From: Faecalicatena absiana | Lineage (GTDB): Bacteria > Bacillota > Bacilli > Lactobacillales > Lactobacillaceae | Direction of reading: 5' to 3' | NCBI GenBank assembly: GCA_017309015.1 | Contig: JAEDAG010000001.1 | Location: 292,223-356,222 of the forward strand | DNA length: 64,000 bases | Shown here: in pieces, positions 36,862 through 45,968 of the stretch | Layout of the letters: each line of letters opens with the position of its first letter | Position numbering within the stretch: position 1 is the stretch's first letter | Translations under genes and position numbers: made by a program | The notes under the pieces: model-generated | The model's input: only the letters and a program-made list of their open reading frames with translations | The model's database searches: none | Told to the model about the DNA's origin: nothing

Positions 36862-37323
36862 CTAGTTCAAGTGCTCCACCAGGCGCAACTGGCCACCGCA
36901 GCGGCCGCAGAAATAGCGGCGGGTATTGATTTTCCGCACGCGGGGATACTTCAGGCAGCACTTTTGGCACTGGTAGAGGTACTTCCGCTGCTGCCGGCGG
37001 CCCTGGCCAATATTTGGCGCGTAGCGTGACCCCCCTACCCGCTTTAAGAGGACCTTGAAGTCATGATCTTTGTGCCGGTAGCCTAGGCCTGCCAGGTGGA
37101 GGTGGTAGTGGACCAGTTCATGCTTGATGATGCCCGGCAGATAATTGAGGTTTTCTTCCTTAAGAAAGAGTGGATTGAATTCCAAGTGGTGGTCAGATAA
37201 TTGGTAGCGGCCGCCAGTAGTTTTTAAGCGGCGGTTGATCTTCGCCTGATGGCGAAAGGGCTGGCCAAAGGATTCCAGGGAAATTTCCTCAACCAGCTGC
37301 TGCAGTTCTTGTTCACTAATCAT
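36862..37323 (-). CDS. SprT-like zinc metalloprotein
   Basis: The 153-residue protein has the zinc-protease motif HELVH at residues 68-72, a third candidate ligand region (YRHKDHDFK), and a C-terminal zinc ribbon (CQKC...CGRC). SprT/SprTN-type proteins are related to DNA-protein crosslink proteases. The bacterial SprT function is unproven. It stands between tRNA-Leu and the ABC cassette. Confidence 0.9.
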   Translation of the reverse strand: MISEQELQQLVEEISLESFGQPFRHQAKINRRLKTTGGRYQLSDHHLEFNPLFLKEENLNYLPGIIKHELVHYHLHLAGLGYRHKDHDFKVLLKRVGGSRYAPNIGQGRRQQRKYLYQCQKCCLKYPRVRKINTRRYFCGRCGGQLRLVEHLN

Positions 37324-37362
37324 GGGAATATTGTAGCCCCCTATCGCGGGAAAAACCAGCTT

Positions 37363-37965
37363 TTACTCTTCTGGCAACAAGACCCCATCTTTCATTCTTA
37401 AGCGGCGGTCATAGACCAGGCCAGGGATTTCGTCGTGGCTGGCCACGATAACGGTCTTGTTTTCCCGGCGCAGCTGCTCCAGCAGATTGACGAACTGCTG
37501 CACCCCTTCCTTGTCGATTCCCCGGGTTGGTTCATCCAAGAGGATGATGTTCTGGTCTTCCATTACGGCTTGGGTGATCCCCAGCTTTTGCCGCATCCCG
37601 ACTGAGTAATTGCCGACAGCTTGCGGGTTATCCGGATCTAGGTCAAAGGCCTTGAGCAAATCCCGGGTCTTTTCAGGCTGGAAGCGGTGGTTGAAGTGGC
37701 CTAAAAAGATCAAGTTGTCCCAGGCAGTTTCATATTCGATAAAACCAGGATTTTCGATCAAGGCGCCAAGGTAGTCATCCTTGTCAGTGTGGATCTCCCC
37801 GCTGTCAGCTTTTAAGATGCCGACAATGATCTTAAATAAGGTAGACTTCCCGCAGCCATTGACCCCAGAGATGTGGATCAGTTCACCATCTTGGGTCTCT
37901 AAAGAAATATCCTTTAAGACGGCTAATTTTTTAAAGCTCTTCTTAACATGTGATACTTTCAACAT
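37363..37965 (-). CDS. ABC transporter ATP-binding protein
   Basis: This is a short 200-residue ABC ATPase with Walker A GVNGCGKST, a modified signature YSVGMRQKLG and Walker B IILLDEPTRG followed by the His switch (VASHDE). Similar short ATPases serve bacteriocin immunity or export systems. It is the last gene of the four-gene cassette; the two membrane proteins before it would form the channel. Confidence 0.92.
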   Translation of the reverse strand: MLKVSHVKKSFKKLAVLKDISLETQDGELIHISGVNGCGKSTLFKIIVGILKADSGEIHTDKDDYLGALIENPGFIEYETAWDNLIFLGHFNHRFQPEKTRDLLKAFDLDPDNPQAVGNYSVGMRQKLGITQAVMEDQNIILLDEPTRGIDKEGVQQFVNLLEQLRRENKTVIVASHDEIPGLVYDRRLRMKDGVLLPEE

Positions 37966-37982
37966 ACAAACTCCTCCTCGAC

Positions 37983-38561
37983 TTAGAGTATATACATGTG
38001 GTGGATGGCCCGCCAGAGTGGGTCATAAATATTAGCATATTTTGGCAAAAGCCAAGTCTTCTCCAGCCCATAGTGGTAAAGAATCGGCAAAACGCTGGCA
38101 AAGATGATAATCAAGAAAGGATATTTGATCTTGATGCAGAACAAGATCAGCATGAAACAGGCAATGAACAGCAGATAATGCAGCAAGAGCAAGAGAATCC
38201 CCTTCCAAGCCGGCCCATAGCGAAAACAGGGATTCTTGCCAAAGAAATATGGCACAATGGAGAAAACAAGGTAGATGACCAAGTCCAAGAAAAGCAATTG
38301 GGCCAGGCGCTGGTCAAAGAAATCCATTTTGCCGCGAGGAGCCAGAAGCGACCGAATCGAACGGAAAGAGAGAATTTGGAAGGCAGCCACGACAGTTAGA
38401 CCTGGCTGAATGTACAAGCTGGTCAAGTTGGAATTCAGATAATACATTGGCATCTCGCCCTCTCCGCTAATCATCGCAAACTGCAGGCCGCACCACAGGC
38501 TGACCGCGAAGTCTAAAAAGAGTGTCACGGCAATCAAACGCTGGTATCTCATTTTTAGCAT
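37983..38561 (-). CDS. ABC-associated membrane protein (unknown family)
   Basis: The 192-residue protein has five or six membrane segments (LIAVTLFLDFAVSLWCGLQF, LLFLDLVIYLVFSIVPYFF, LLLHYLLFIACFMLILFCI and others). No motif is recognised. GAGGC precedes the ATG. It starts 2 bases after the 38564 gene and is followed by the ATPase, so it probably forms part of the permease. Confidence 0.75.
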   Translation of the reverse strand: MLKMRYQRLIAVTLFLDFAVSLWCGLQFAMISGEGEMPMYYLNSNLTSLYIQPGLTVVAAFQILSFRSIRSLLAPRGKMDFFDQRLAQLLFLDLVIYLVFSIVPYFFGKNPCFRYGPAWKGILLLLLHYLLFIACFMLILFCIKIKYPFLIIIFASVLPILYHYGLEKTWLLPKYANIYDPLWRAIHHMYIL

Positions 38562-38563
38562 AA

Positions 38564-39382
38564 CTAGCCTCTTTCAACATTTTTCATGTACCAAATTCTT
38601 AACAGCACAGCCGTCAACGTAAGATAGAAAATAGCGGTCGTCGCGTAATTTAGATAATAGATTGCTGGTAATGGATTTTCTACCATGATGTTCTTCTCTA
38701 TTGGATTCATGATATTCACAATATCCCAAATGTTTGAAATGACACATACAGTCCCGCCGATATCTTCCACAAGATATCCTAGAATTGTTATAAGATAACC
38801 AACAATCGGCCCTAGACAGAAACACAGACTGTTTTTCTTAACAAACAAGGCCAGGCTAAAAATAAAAAGCGCAAAAATTCCCCAACCAAATCCATTTAGA
38901 GTGGTCTTGATCAACAGATTAACTGCATTATTCAATGAGAAATAGCCATCTCCACGGATCAAAATATCTCGTGCAAATGGTTGGTATACAAAGGGATGGT
39001 AGAAAATATTGATTATCAACATTTCAAGTAGACAGCCCAACCAATAAAGAATAACCGCACTCCAAAAAGTATATTTGATACTTTTCCTAAAAAAGCGACT
39101 CCAACCAATTCGTGAAACAATACTATACAGCTCATGACTATTCTTGAGATATATAGCCAAAGCCGCTCCAATCATAGGCACTAGCAAATAAATTGCAATT
39201 TCTCCAATTGTAGTTTCATTTGCTCCATCGTGTTGTACCATATCAAACAAATAGTCAAAGGCATAATTATTACTTTTTGATACCGGTAGATTGTCATAGA
39301 TTGCATATCCGGTTTGCCCTACGATAACTAGCAAGTAACTAGCAGCTGCTATAAAGAATAACTTTTTAGTTTTAGTTAACAT
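38564..39382 (-). CDS. ABC-associated membrane protein (unknown family)
   Basis: About 272 residues with six predicted membrane helices and an AT-rich sequence. GAGGGAAAA before ATG 39382 sets the start. The large loop between helices 1 and 2 contains VQHDGANETTIGE. I see no known family. Together with the 37983 and 37363 genes it would make an exporter or immunity complex for the secreted protein encoded upstream. Confidence 0.75.
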   Translation of the reverse strand: MLTKTKKLFFIAAASYLLVIVGQTGYAIYDNLPVSKSNNYAFDYLFDMVQHDGANETTIGEIAIYLLVPMIGAALAIYLKNSHELYSIVSRIGWSRFFRKSIKYTFWSAVILYWLGCLLEMLIINIFYHPFVYQPFARDILIRGDGYFSLNNAVNLLIKTTLNGFGWGIFALFIFSLALFVKKNSLCFCLGPIVGYLITILGYLVEDIGGTVCVISNIWDIVNIMNPIEKNIMVENPLPAIYYLNYATTAIFYLTLTAVLLRIWYMKNVERG

Positions 39383-39402
39383 TTTTCCCTCTACACACAA
39401 AA

Positions 39403-39432
39403 AGGGCAAGAGAGCTCCGTTGCTCCTTGCCT
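39403..39432 (-). terminator. intra-cassette attenuator
   Basis: On the minus strand GGCAAGGAGC pairs with GCTCTCTTGCC (one bulge) and TTTTT follows. It sits between the secreted-protein gene and the membrane genes, so most transcripts may stop here and the secreted protein would be made in excess. Confidence 0.75.
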
Positions 39433-39451
39433 CTTAACTAGCAACCGTTAA

Positions 39452-39862
39452 CTACTTATAGTCCGCACTAAAGTGAAATTTTACTCTCGTTGAGTGCGGA
39501 TCATTCTTACCAGTTCGCGCATCGCCCCAATACTTGCGATCTCTGAGCCCAGTATTGTTGCCAGCATGCTTAGTTTGGTCTTTCTTTAAAACAACTGTAT
39601 CTGAGCGTCTTTGAGCTTTGTTATTAATCAATTTCACCCAAATGCGTCTACCAGAACTAGGGAGAGCATCACCGTTAAAGGAAGCATAGGTCGACTGCGT
39701 TTGCTTAACATTTGGATTCCCCCAAGTGCTCCATCTCCCGTAAGATGACACATCCTCAGCACTAACAGTCCAAGTTCCTGCCGCTTGAACGACAGCCGCA
39801 CTGGCAAACGGCAACATTAGCATCCCACATACAGCCGCTTTGGTTAAAACTTTATGCTTCAC
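39452..39862 (-). CDS. secreted small protein, bacteriocin-like cassette
   Basis: The 136-residue precursor has a Sec signal peptide (MKHKVLTKAAVCGMLMLPFA, likely cut after VVQA near residue 27), leaving about 108 residues rich in Trp, Tyr, Ser, Lys and Arg with no cysteine. It ends KFHFSADYK. Layout and neighbours resemble lactococcin-972-type or other small secreted-protein cassettes, but sequence similarity is not clear to me. GTG start with AAAGGGG nine bases upstream. Function unknown. Confidence 0.65.
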   Translation of the reverse strand: MKHKVLTKAAVCGMLMLPFASAAVVQAAGTWTVSAEDVSSYGRWSTWGNPNVKQTQSTYASFNGDALPSSGRRIWVKLINNKAQRRSDTVVLKKDQTKHAGNNTGLRDRKYWGDARTGKNDPHSTRVKFHFSADYK

Positions 39863-39889
39863 GTCTATTATCCCCTTTCACTGTACTCC

Positions 39890-39954
39890 AATTCAGATAT
39901 TAATCTAAATTCTGATTTCACTTATAATTATTATCATATCTCTTTGATTGTCAA
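39890..39954 (-). promoter_or_regulatory. candidate promoter and palindrome of the secreted-protein cassette
   Basis: A perfect minus-strand TTGACA lies at 39949-39954, with an AT-rich -10 region about 17 bases on. Downstream is an inverted repeat AATTTAGAT-TAAT-ATCTGAATT (39890-39911) that could be an operator or a 5' hairpin. Confidence 0.45.
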
Positions 39955-40017
39955 TATTTTTTTACTAGCAGAGCAATATATACCAAATGTTATTGTTAAG
40001 CTTGCACTTGCTTTGTC

Positions 40018-40647
40018 TTATTTCAAATCTTCACCGTTTGAAGCGATCACCTTTTGATACCAGTAGTAGGAATCCTTGACCGACCGCTGGAAGCTGCCCT
40101 GGCCGTGGTTGTCGGCGTCGACGTAGATCTGGCCGTAGCGCTTCGCCATCTCGCCTTCGCCGTTTGACACCATGTCCACGCACCCCCAATATAGGTAGCC
40201 CATCAGGTCCACCCCATCCAGCTCAACGGCGTCCTTCATGGACTGGATGTTGACCCGCATGTAGTCGATCCGGTAGTCGTCGTGGACCGTCCCGTCTTCC
40301 ACCTGGTCGTTCCAGCCGATCCCATTTTCTACGCAGAAGAGCGGGCAGTGATAGCAGTTGTTAAAAATGTTCAGAGCAAGGCGAAGGCACTGCGGGTCGG
40401 TCCCCCAGCCCCAGGCGTTAGTCTTGAGGTATGGGTTAGCCGCCTGGCCAGCTCCATTGGCCCCATTGCCTTGGCCGATCAAGGCATCTTCGTGGGTCGT
40501 GTAAGTGGCTGACCCATAGCAGGAGAAGGACAAAAAGTCGCAGACCCCTTTTTTGAGCAGCTCTTGATCGCCGGCTTCTTCTGGCAGGACAATACCTTGG
40601 CGCTGATAGTCCAAAAGCTTGTAAGTCGGGTATTCCCCAAGTAACAC
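40018..40647 (-). pseudogene. 6-phospho-beta-glucosidase (GH1), C-terminal part only
   Basis: The 209 residues correspond to the C-terminal portion of GH1 6-phospho-beta-glucosidases, with the nucleophile motif FCVENGIG, DYRIDYMR and YLYWGCVDMVSNGEGEMAKRYG. Full-length enzymes have about 480 residues, so roughly 270 N-terminal residues, including the acid/base Glu, are missing. An apparent GTG start with GAGTGAGG is present, but the product cannot be catalytic. It lies downstream of licT behind a RAT/terminator switch. Confidence 0.85.
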
Positions 40648-40664
40648 GCCTCACTCTAAGTTAA

Positions 40665-40766
40665 GTCAAAAAAAGAGCCTACCACAAACATTGCTGGCTA
40701 TTTTCATCGCAGTCGCCAGAAATATTCATTGATAGACTCATGCCTGATTTAACAGTAACACGTACT
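40665..40766 (-). promoter_or_regulatory. second LicT-type RAT and terminator
   Basis: On the minus strand GTGTTACTG-TTAAAT-CAGGCAT (about 40740-40762) matches the ribonucleic antiterminator consensus for BglG/LicT proteins. A terminator with outer stem GAGTCTA/TAGGCTC and TTTTTTT follows. It once controlled the GH1 gene. Confidence 0.65.
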
Positions 40767-40824
40767 TAACGATTATTATGATCGCGGATTCTGTAACCGG
40801 TGTCAACACTTTCCCGGAATTTTT

Positions 40825-41676
40825 TTACTCCGTTTTTTCCTCGTCCCGGTGGGTTACCCGCCAGATGTGCAGAATCAAGTAGACCCGGTCATCAGGGGTC
40901 AGATGCCAGTCAGCCTTGTTCTGCAAGTAAGTCCCAATCCGGTCAACCGTCTCTTTCTCTTCCGGGTATTTGAGCTCCATCAGCTGCAGGATAGCCGGAT
41001 CCAATTCGCCTTCCTGCTTGTCGCCGACGATTCTGCGCACCATCAAGGCCCGCAGGTGGCTGACAAAGCGCTGGTAGTTAAAAGAGCTGGGATCCAAGGT
41101 CACGCCATATTGGAATTGGACGATGTTGACAATCCCGCTGATGTACTGGGACATCCGTACCGTGTCCTGCAGCTTGGAGCCATCGGATTCGGCATTGATG
41201 AAATGATACATCAGGTAGACGGGCTCACTGTGCTCCATGGAAATGTGAACCGTGTCCTCGATGATTTGGACGGCGTCCTGAGCCATTTTAAACTCCTTAG
41301 GGAAGAGCTTGGCCCCCTCCCAGGCAACGGTTCCATCTGGGACAGCCGCCCCGTCCAGAGTCCGCTTAATGGCGAAGTCGATGTGGTCAGCCAAGGCAAA
41401 ATACTGGTAGCCCGTAAATTCCAGCTGGTATTTCTCCTCGGCCATCTTGGTGACCCTGTCCGTAGCTTCAAAAGACTTGGGCTTGATGCCTTGAACGACT
41501 TGCGGCTCAATTTCCTGGTCCTTTTCGGCCTTAAAGCGGCGCTCAATCTTCTCTTCAGCAACGCTTTCCCCCTTCTTCAAGCCGAAGCTGACGCCCTTGC
41601 CCGTCACGATCCACTCCTTGCCGTGCCCGTCTTGGACCAGGGCCGCGTTATTGTTGTAGCTCTTAATAAATTTCAT
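40825..41676 (-). CDS. licT: BglG/LicT-family transcriptional antiterminator
   Basis: The 283-residue protein has an N-terminal RNA-binding CAT domain (MKFIKSYNNNAALVQDGHGKE) and two PRD domains whose regulatory histidines appear in YFALADHIDFAI, ISMEHSEPVYLMYHFINAE, RFVSHLRALM and LTPDDRVYLILHIWRV. It is phosphorylated by PTS proteins and stabilises RAT hairpins to let transcription through. It is preceded by a RAT and a cre site. Its downstream target, a GH1 enzyme, is truncated. Confidence 0.93.
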   Translation of the reverse strand: MKFIKSYNNNAALVQDGHGKEWIVTGKGVSFGLKKGESVAEEKIERRFKAEKDQEIEPQVVQGIKPKSFEATDRVTKMAEEKYQLEFTGYQYFALADHIDFAIKRTLDGAAVPDGTVAWEGAKLFPKEFKMAQDAVQIIEDTVHISMEHSEPVYLMYHFINAESDGSKLQDTVRMSQYISGIVNIVQFQYGVTLDPSSFNYQRFVSHLRALMVRRIVGDKQEGELDPAILQLMELKYPEEKETVDRIGTYLQNKADWHLTPDDRVYLILHIWRVTHRDEEKTE

Positions 41677-41767
41677 GAACAGTCACCTGCAAAACAATCC
41701 ATAATCTGCTTACCTCACTCAAATTTAACTCAACGAACTCATTGGCGGAAAAGCCTCCTAAGACAAA

Positions 41768-41842
41768 AAAGTCCGTCAAATAAGCCTGCTGCCGCAGGCC
41801 TTTCAACGGACTTGATGCCTAGTCTAACTAGTAACACTTTCC
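41768..41842 (-). promoter_or_regulatory. RAT antiterminator and overlapping terminator before licT
   Basis: On the minus strand AAAGTGTTACTAG-TTAGA-CTAGGCATC (41814-41842) matches the RAT consensus. It overlaps the terminator that follows: AAGTCCGT ... GCCTGC-GGCA-GCAGGC ... ACGGACTT then TTTTTTG. This is the usual autoregulated leader of licT/bgl operons. Confidence 0.8.
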
Positions 41843-41859
41843 TTATCTCTACGGTCATA

Positions 41860-41873
41860 TGTTAGCGCTAACA
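41860..41873. promoter_or_regulatory. cre site for CcpA
   Basis: TGTTAGCGCTAACA is a perfect palindrome matching the catabolite-responsive element consensus apart from one position. It lies upstream of the licT leader, so carbon catabolite repression is likely. Confidence 0.75.
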
Positions 41874-41986
41874 GAGACTCTTTGTCAATAAGCTGATTGG
41901 CATTGAATTATCTGCCCGTTATTTTTTTATTATAGGCAAAGATCAAGCTAGATGCAAAACCGCCATCGCAGCTTGCCTTTTCACGC

Positions 41987-42015
41987 AAAAATGCCTGGAC
42001 TCACGTCCAGGCATT
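41987..42015 (-). terminator. cation ATPase terminator
   Basis: AATGCCTGGAC pairs with GTCCAGGCATT around GTGA and is followed by TTTTG on the minus strand. Confidence 0.92.
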
Positions 42016-42034
42016 CTTAAGTTAATCCTCTTTA

Positions 42035-44701
42035 TTACTTGTTGCGCGCGTCAGCTTTTCTTTCAAAGAACTTGACGGTTTCCACGATCAAGATCATCAA
42101 AACGCCCATGCCGAGAACTACGCCCCATTGGTCCAGGTTCAGTTCGGACACGGCGAAGACCTTGGTCAAGAATGGCAGTTCAACGGCCGCCATCACCAGG
42201 GCTGAAACCAGGATGGCAATGTTGAACCACTTGTTGGCAAAGGTGTTCTTTTGGAAGATTGACTGCTTGACGTACTTGGAGTTGAAGGCGTGGAAGAGCT
42301 GGATCAGGCCTAAGGTCAAGAAGGCCATGGTCAAGGCGTCTTCATGCGGGTTGGTGCCATGTGGCACGGCGTGCAGGCCCAGACCGTAAGCGATCAGGAC
42401 CAAGGCCCCTTCAAGAATCCCTTGGTAGATGATGGAGCTGGCTACCCCGCCTGAGAAGAAGTTGGAATTCTTCCCCCGCGGCTTTCTAGCCATAATGCCC
42501 CGTTCAATTGGCTCAACGCCCAAGGCAATCGCTGGCAGGGTGTCAGTTACCAAGTTGATCCAGAGCAATTGGACCGGCTTTAAAACGTCCCAGCCCAGCA
42601 AGGTCATCAAGAAGACGGTCAAAACTTCGCCGACGTTGCAGCTCATTAAGTACAGGATCGCCTTCTGAATGTTGGAGAAGACTTTCCGCCCTTGCTTGAC
42701 GGCTTCAACAATCGTCGCGAAGTTGTCGTCGGCCAGAACCATGTCAGCGGCCCCCTTGGAGACTTCCGTACCGGTAATCCCCATGCCGACCCCGATGTCG
42801 GCCTGCTTCAAGCTTGGCGCGTCGTTGACCCCGTCACCGGTCATGGCCACGATCTTGCCATTGGCCTGCCATGCCTTGACGATTCTGACCTTGTGTTCAG
42901 GAGAAACGCGGGCATAGACTGAGTAGTCGCCAACGTGCTTGGTGAAGTAGTCATCGCTGAGCTTGTCCAATTGAGCGCCAGTGATGACTTCGCTGTCGCG
43001 GCCCTTTTCAATCAGGCCCAAGCGCTCAGCAATGGCTTGCGCCGTTACTTGGTGGTCACCAGTGATCATGATGGTCCGGATGCCGGCCTGGTGGGCTTCA
43101 GCAATCGCCTTCTTGGCTTCTGGACGCTCAGGGTCGATCATGCCGACTAGGCCGGCAAAGATCAGGTCCTGCTCAACGTTTTCCGTCGTTGGGTCATCGT
43201 ATGGCTTGTCAACGATCTTGTAGGCCATGGCCAGGACGCGCAGGGCCTGCTTGGCCATGCTGTTGTTGGTCTCAAGGATGGACTGCTTCTGCTGATCAGT
43301 GATTTCGCTCAAGTCACCGTTGATGTCAACGTACTTGACTCTTTCCAGCAGCATGTCCGGCGCCCCCTTGACGGCGACGAAGAACTTGCCATCGTACTTG
43401 TTGACGGTGCTCATCAATTTCCGTTCCGAGTCAAATGGCACTTCCTGCACCCGTGGGTGCTCACGCAAGAAGTCAATGACTGGCAAAGTCTTGTGGAAGC
43501 CGTATTGCACCAGGGCGGTTTCGGTTGGGTCGCCCAAGAGTTCCCCAGCATCCTGGATCTTAGTATCGTTGGCCAGGAGCATGGCAATCATGGCCGGGTT
43601 GTCCAAGGAAATGTCATCAGCGGCTTCATGAAGAATGCCGTCATAGTAGACCTTTTCAACGGTCATCCGGTTTTGGGTCAAGGTCCCGGTCTTGTCGGAC
43701 GCGATAATGTCGGTCGCGCCCAGGGTTTCAACGGCTGGCAGCTTCTTGACGATGGCCTTGTGGTCAGCCATGGTTTGGGTGCCCAGGGCCAAAATGATGG
43801 TCACGATGGCTGGCAGGCCTTCTGGGATAGCGGCAACGGCCAATGAGACAGCCGTCAGGAACATGTCGATGAGCAGGGCGTTCATCGGCTCATGGCCGGG
43901 ATTGCGCCAAACCCCAAGGACGAAGACGACCAAGCAGATCCCGAGGATCATGTAGGTCAAGGTCTTGCCCAGCTGGTTCAGGTTCTGCTTCAGCGGCGTA
44001 TCGGTTTCATCGGCATTGTTCAGCATCTTGGCGATGTTGCCGACTTCGGTGTCCATCCCCGTGGCCACGACCACCCCTTCACCGCGTCCGTAAGTGACGT
44101 TGGTGCTGGAGTAGGCCATGTTGATCCGGTCGCCTAAGGCAATATCGTCGCCTTGCAGGGTTTCGTTGCTCTTTTCAACTGGAACGGATTCACCGGTCAG
44201 GGCTGCTTCTTCGATCTTCAAGCTTTCAGCCACGACCAGGCGCAGGTCGGCCGGCACCACGTCCCCGGCTTCCAGCAAGACGACGTCGCCAGGAACGACT
44301 TCCGTTGACGGAATTTCCTGAACGGCCCCGTCCCGCCGGACTTTCGCGCTCGGCGTGGACATGTTCTTCAAGGCGTCAATAGCAGCCTCAGAACGGGCTT
44401 CTTGAATCACGCCCAAAATGGCGTTCAACAGGACGACAAACAAAATGATGCCCGCGTCAGTCCATTCCTGGGCGACGACCCCGGAAAGAACGGCGGCAAC
44501 CAGCAAGACGACAATCATCAAGTCCTTGAACTGGTCAATGAAGCGGGCCCACATTGGACGCTTCTTCTTGCCGGCCAAAGCGTTGGCCCCGTGCTCAGCC
44601 AGGCGCTTGGCGGCCTCATCCCCAGAGATCCCGCGGTTGGCGTCGGTCTTGAAGTCTTCAATGACGCTCGGGATATCCTGGGTGTAATACTTCTTAGCCA
44701 A
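42035..44701 (-). CDS. P2-type cation ATPase under Mn2+ riboswitch control (YoaB/MgaP-like)
   Basis: The 888-residue P-type ATPase has the full Ca2+/Mn2+-type layout: N-terminal cation_ATPase_N domain, TGES loop (ALTGESVPVEK), PEGLPAIV in helix 4, phosphorylation site SDKTGTLTQNRMT, KGAPDMLLERV and GDGVNDAPSLKQADIGVGMG, and about ten membrane helices. SERCA-like sequence alone suggests Ca2+. The yybP-ykoY riboswitch in its leader points to Mn2+ export instead, as known for such ATPases in lactic acid bacteria. Confidence 0.9.
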   Translation of the reverse strand: MAKKYYTQDIPSVIEDFKTDANRGISGDEAAKRLAEHGANALAGKKKRPMWARFIDQFKDLMIVVLLVAAVLSGVVAQEWTDAGIILFVVLLNAILGVIQEARSEAAIDALKNMSTPSAKVRRDGAVQEIPSTEVVPGDVVLLEAGDVVPADLRLVVAESLKIEEAALTGESVPVEKSNETLQGDDIALGDRINMAYSSTNVTYGRGEGVVVATGMDTEVGNIAKMLNNADETDTPLKQNLNQLGKTLTYMILGICLVVFVLGVWRNPGHEPMNALLIDMFLTAVSLAVAAIPEGLPAIVTIILALGTQTMADHKAIVKKLPAVETLGATDIIASDKTGTLTQNRMTVEKVYYDGILHEAADDISLDNPAMIAMLLANDTKIQDAGELLGDPTETALVQYGFHKTLPVIDFLREHPRVQEVPFDSERKLMSTVNKYDGKFFVAVKGAPDMLLERVKYVDINGDLSEITDQQKQSILETNNSMAKQALRVLAMAYKIVDKPYDDPTTENVEQDLIFAGLVGMIDPERPEAKKAIAEAHQAGIRTIMITGDHQVTAQAIAERLGLIEKGRDSEVITGAQLDKLSDDYFTKHVGDYSVYARVSPEHKVRIVKAWQANGKIVAMTGDGVNDAPSLKQADIGVGMGITGTEVSKGAADMVLADDNFATIVEAVKQGRKVFSNIQKAILYLMSCNVGEVLTVFLMTLLGWDVLKPVQLLWINLVTDTLPAIALGVEPIERGIMARKPRGKNSNFFSGGVASSIIYQGILEGALVLIAYGLGLHAVPHGTNPHEDALTMAFLTLGLIQLFHAFNSKYVKQSIFQKNTFANKWFNIAILVSALVMAAVELPFLTKVFAVSELNLDQWGVVLGMGVLMILIVETVKFFERKADARNK

Positions 44702-44727
44702 AGTATTTACCTCCTTAGATTAAAAAA

Positions 44728-44848
44728 GAGACTTACGTGCCTCTCAATTAAAGCACATAAGTCTCACGAATTAAGACAAGTCCAGAAGGTCAACGCAGCC
44801 TCCGGTTGTTGGACTTGTCGCAAGTCTAAGCTTGCTGTTACTCCCTTA
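44728..44848 (-). ncRNA. yybP-ykoY (Mn2+) riboswitch with terminator
   Basis: The minus-strand leader starts TAAGGGAGTAACAGC, close to the conserved GGGGAGUA of this class. A GACTTG/CAAGTC stem and the conserved-looking CTGCGTTGACC segment follow. It ends in a terminator, GAGACTTATGTGC paired with GCACGTAAGTCTC then TTTTTT. A TATATT -10 box with upstream TG lies at 44859-44864. Mn2+ binding is expected to relieve termination and raise export. Confidence 0.75.
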
Positions 44849-44997
44849 TGACAATTTCAATATACCAAAAAAAGCATTTTTAAACAAGCAAACCTGATTG
44901 GATAAATCCAAAATAGCCGTTATTTTTTGAAGAAGTTCAACAAAAATGGGTTAAAATCGCTAATTTTAAAGTATATCAAAGTCGCAATAAGACACCT

Positions 44998-45834
44998 TTA
45001 GTCCTGCTGCTTGTAAAAGTCGTCAAAGATCGTGACTGGCAGGTGGCGCTTGTGTTCGCTCTTCTTCCAGAGCTTCTCGATCTGGTCAGCGGCTTCATCG
45101 CTGACTTCCTTGCCTTCCAAGTAGGCGTCAACGTCCTTGTAGGTCACGCCCAAGGCCACTTCATCCGGCAAGTCTGGCCGGTCTTCTTCCAAGTCGGCCG
45201 TAGGCGCCTTGAGGTACAAGTGCTCCGGACAGCCCAATTCCTGCAAGAGCTGCTTGCCCTGACCCTTGTCCAACCGGAACAAAGGCGTCAGGTCAGCCGC
45301 GCCGTCGCCATATTTAGTGTAGAAGCCGGAGAAGTTTTCGGCAGCATGGTCGGTCCCAACCACCGCCCCAGCGTTGGCGCCGGCAATCGCGTATTGGACA
45401 ACCATTCTTTCCCGGGCCTTGACGTTGCCCTTGTTAAAGTCGGTAATCTTGACGCCGCTGTCTTCCAAAGTCTTGACCAGGGCGTCAACTGCTGGCTTGA
45501 TGTTTTCAATCAGGTCAACGTCTGGCTTGATGAAGTCAACCGCGTCCTGGGCATCGGCCGCGTCAGCCTGGACGCCGTATGGCAAACGGACGGCGATGAA
45601 CTTGTAGGAAGCGTCGCCAGTTTCTTCGCGCATTTCTTCGATGGCCATCTGGGTCAGCTTCCCGGTCAAGGTTGAGTCTTGGCCGCCGGAAATCCCCAGG
45701 ACGTAGGACTTCAAGAAGGGGTTGGCCTTCAGGTAGCCCTTCAGAAAGTCGATGGTCTTTCTGATCTCTGCTTTAGGATCGATTTCTGGCAAAACGTGCT
45801 CATAAGCAATAATTTTCTTTTGCAGTTCTCTCAT
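44998..45834 (-). CDS. nadE: NAD synthetase (ammonia-dependent)
   Basis: The 278-residue enzyme amidates nicotinic acid adenine dinucleotide to NAD+. The PP-loop [18 protein letters not shown] is near residue 45, and [26 protein letters not shown] forms the substrate loop. The length matches the NH3-dependent form. It ends just before the Mn2+ riboswitch without a clear terminator of its own. Confidence 0.96.
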   Translation of the reverse strand: MRELQKKIIAYEHVLPEIDPKAEIRKTIDFLKGYLKANPFLKSYVLGISGGQDSTLTGKLTQMAIEEMREETGDASYKFIAVRLPYGVQADAADAQDAVDFIKPDVDLIENIKPAVDALVKTLEDSGVKITDFNKGNVKARERMVVQYAIAGANAGAVVGTDHAAENFSGFYTKYGDGAADLTPLFRLDKGQGKQLLQELGCPEHLYLKAPTADLEEDRPDLPDEVALGVTYKDVDAYLEGKEVSDEAADQIEKLWKKSEHKRHLPVTIFDDFYKQQD

Positions 45835-45913
45835 CTGAGTGCCTCTTTCAAAATTCGTAATTACGTGCTTCGTTTTCAGCTTGCAGCTAAAAAGCTCTTA
45901 TTTATTATAGCCA

Positions 45914-45948
45914 AAATGACCGGTCCATGTTTTGGAAACCGGTCATTT
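45914..45948. terminator. terminator of the wall-glycan cluster
   Basis: AAATGACCGGT pairs with ACCGGTCATTT. On the minus strand it follows the last glycosyltransferase gene and precedes nadE. Confidence 0.85.
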
Positions 45949-45968
45949 GGCATTTTTTCTTAAAAAAA

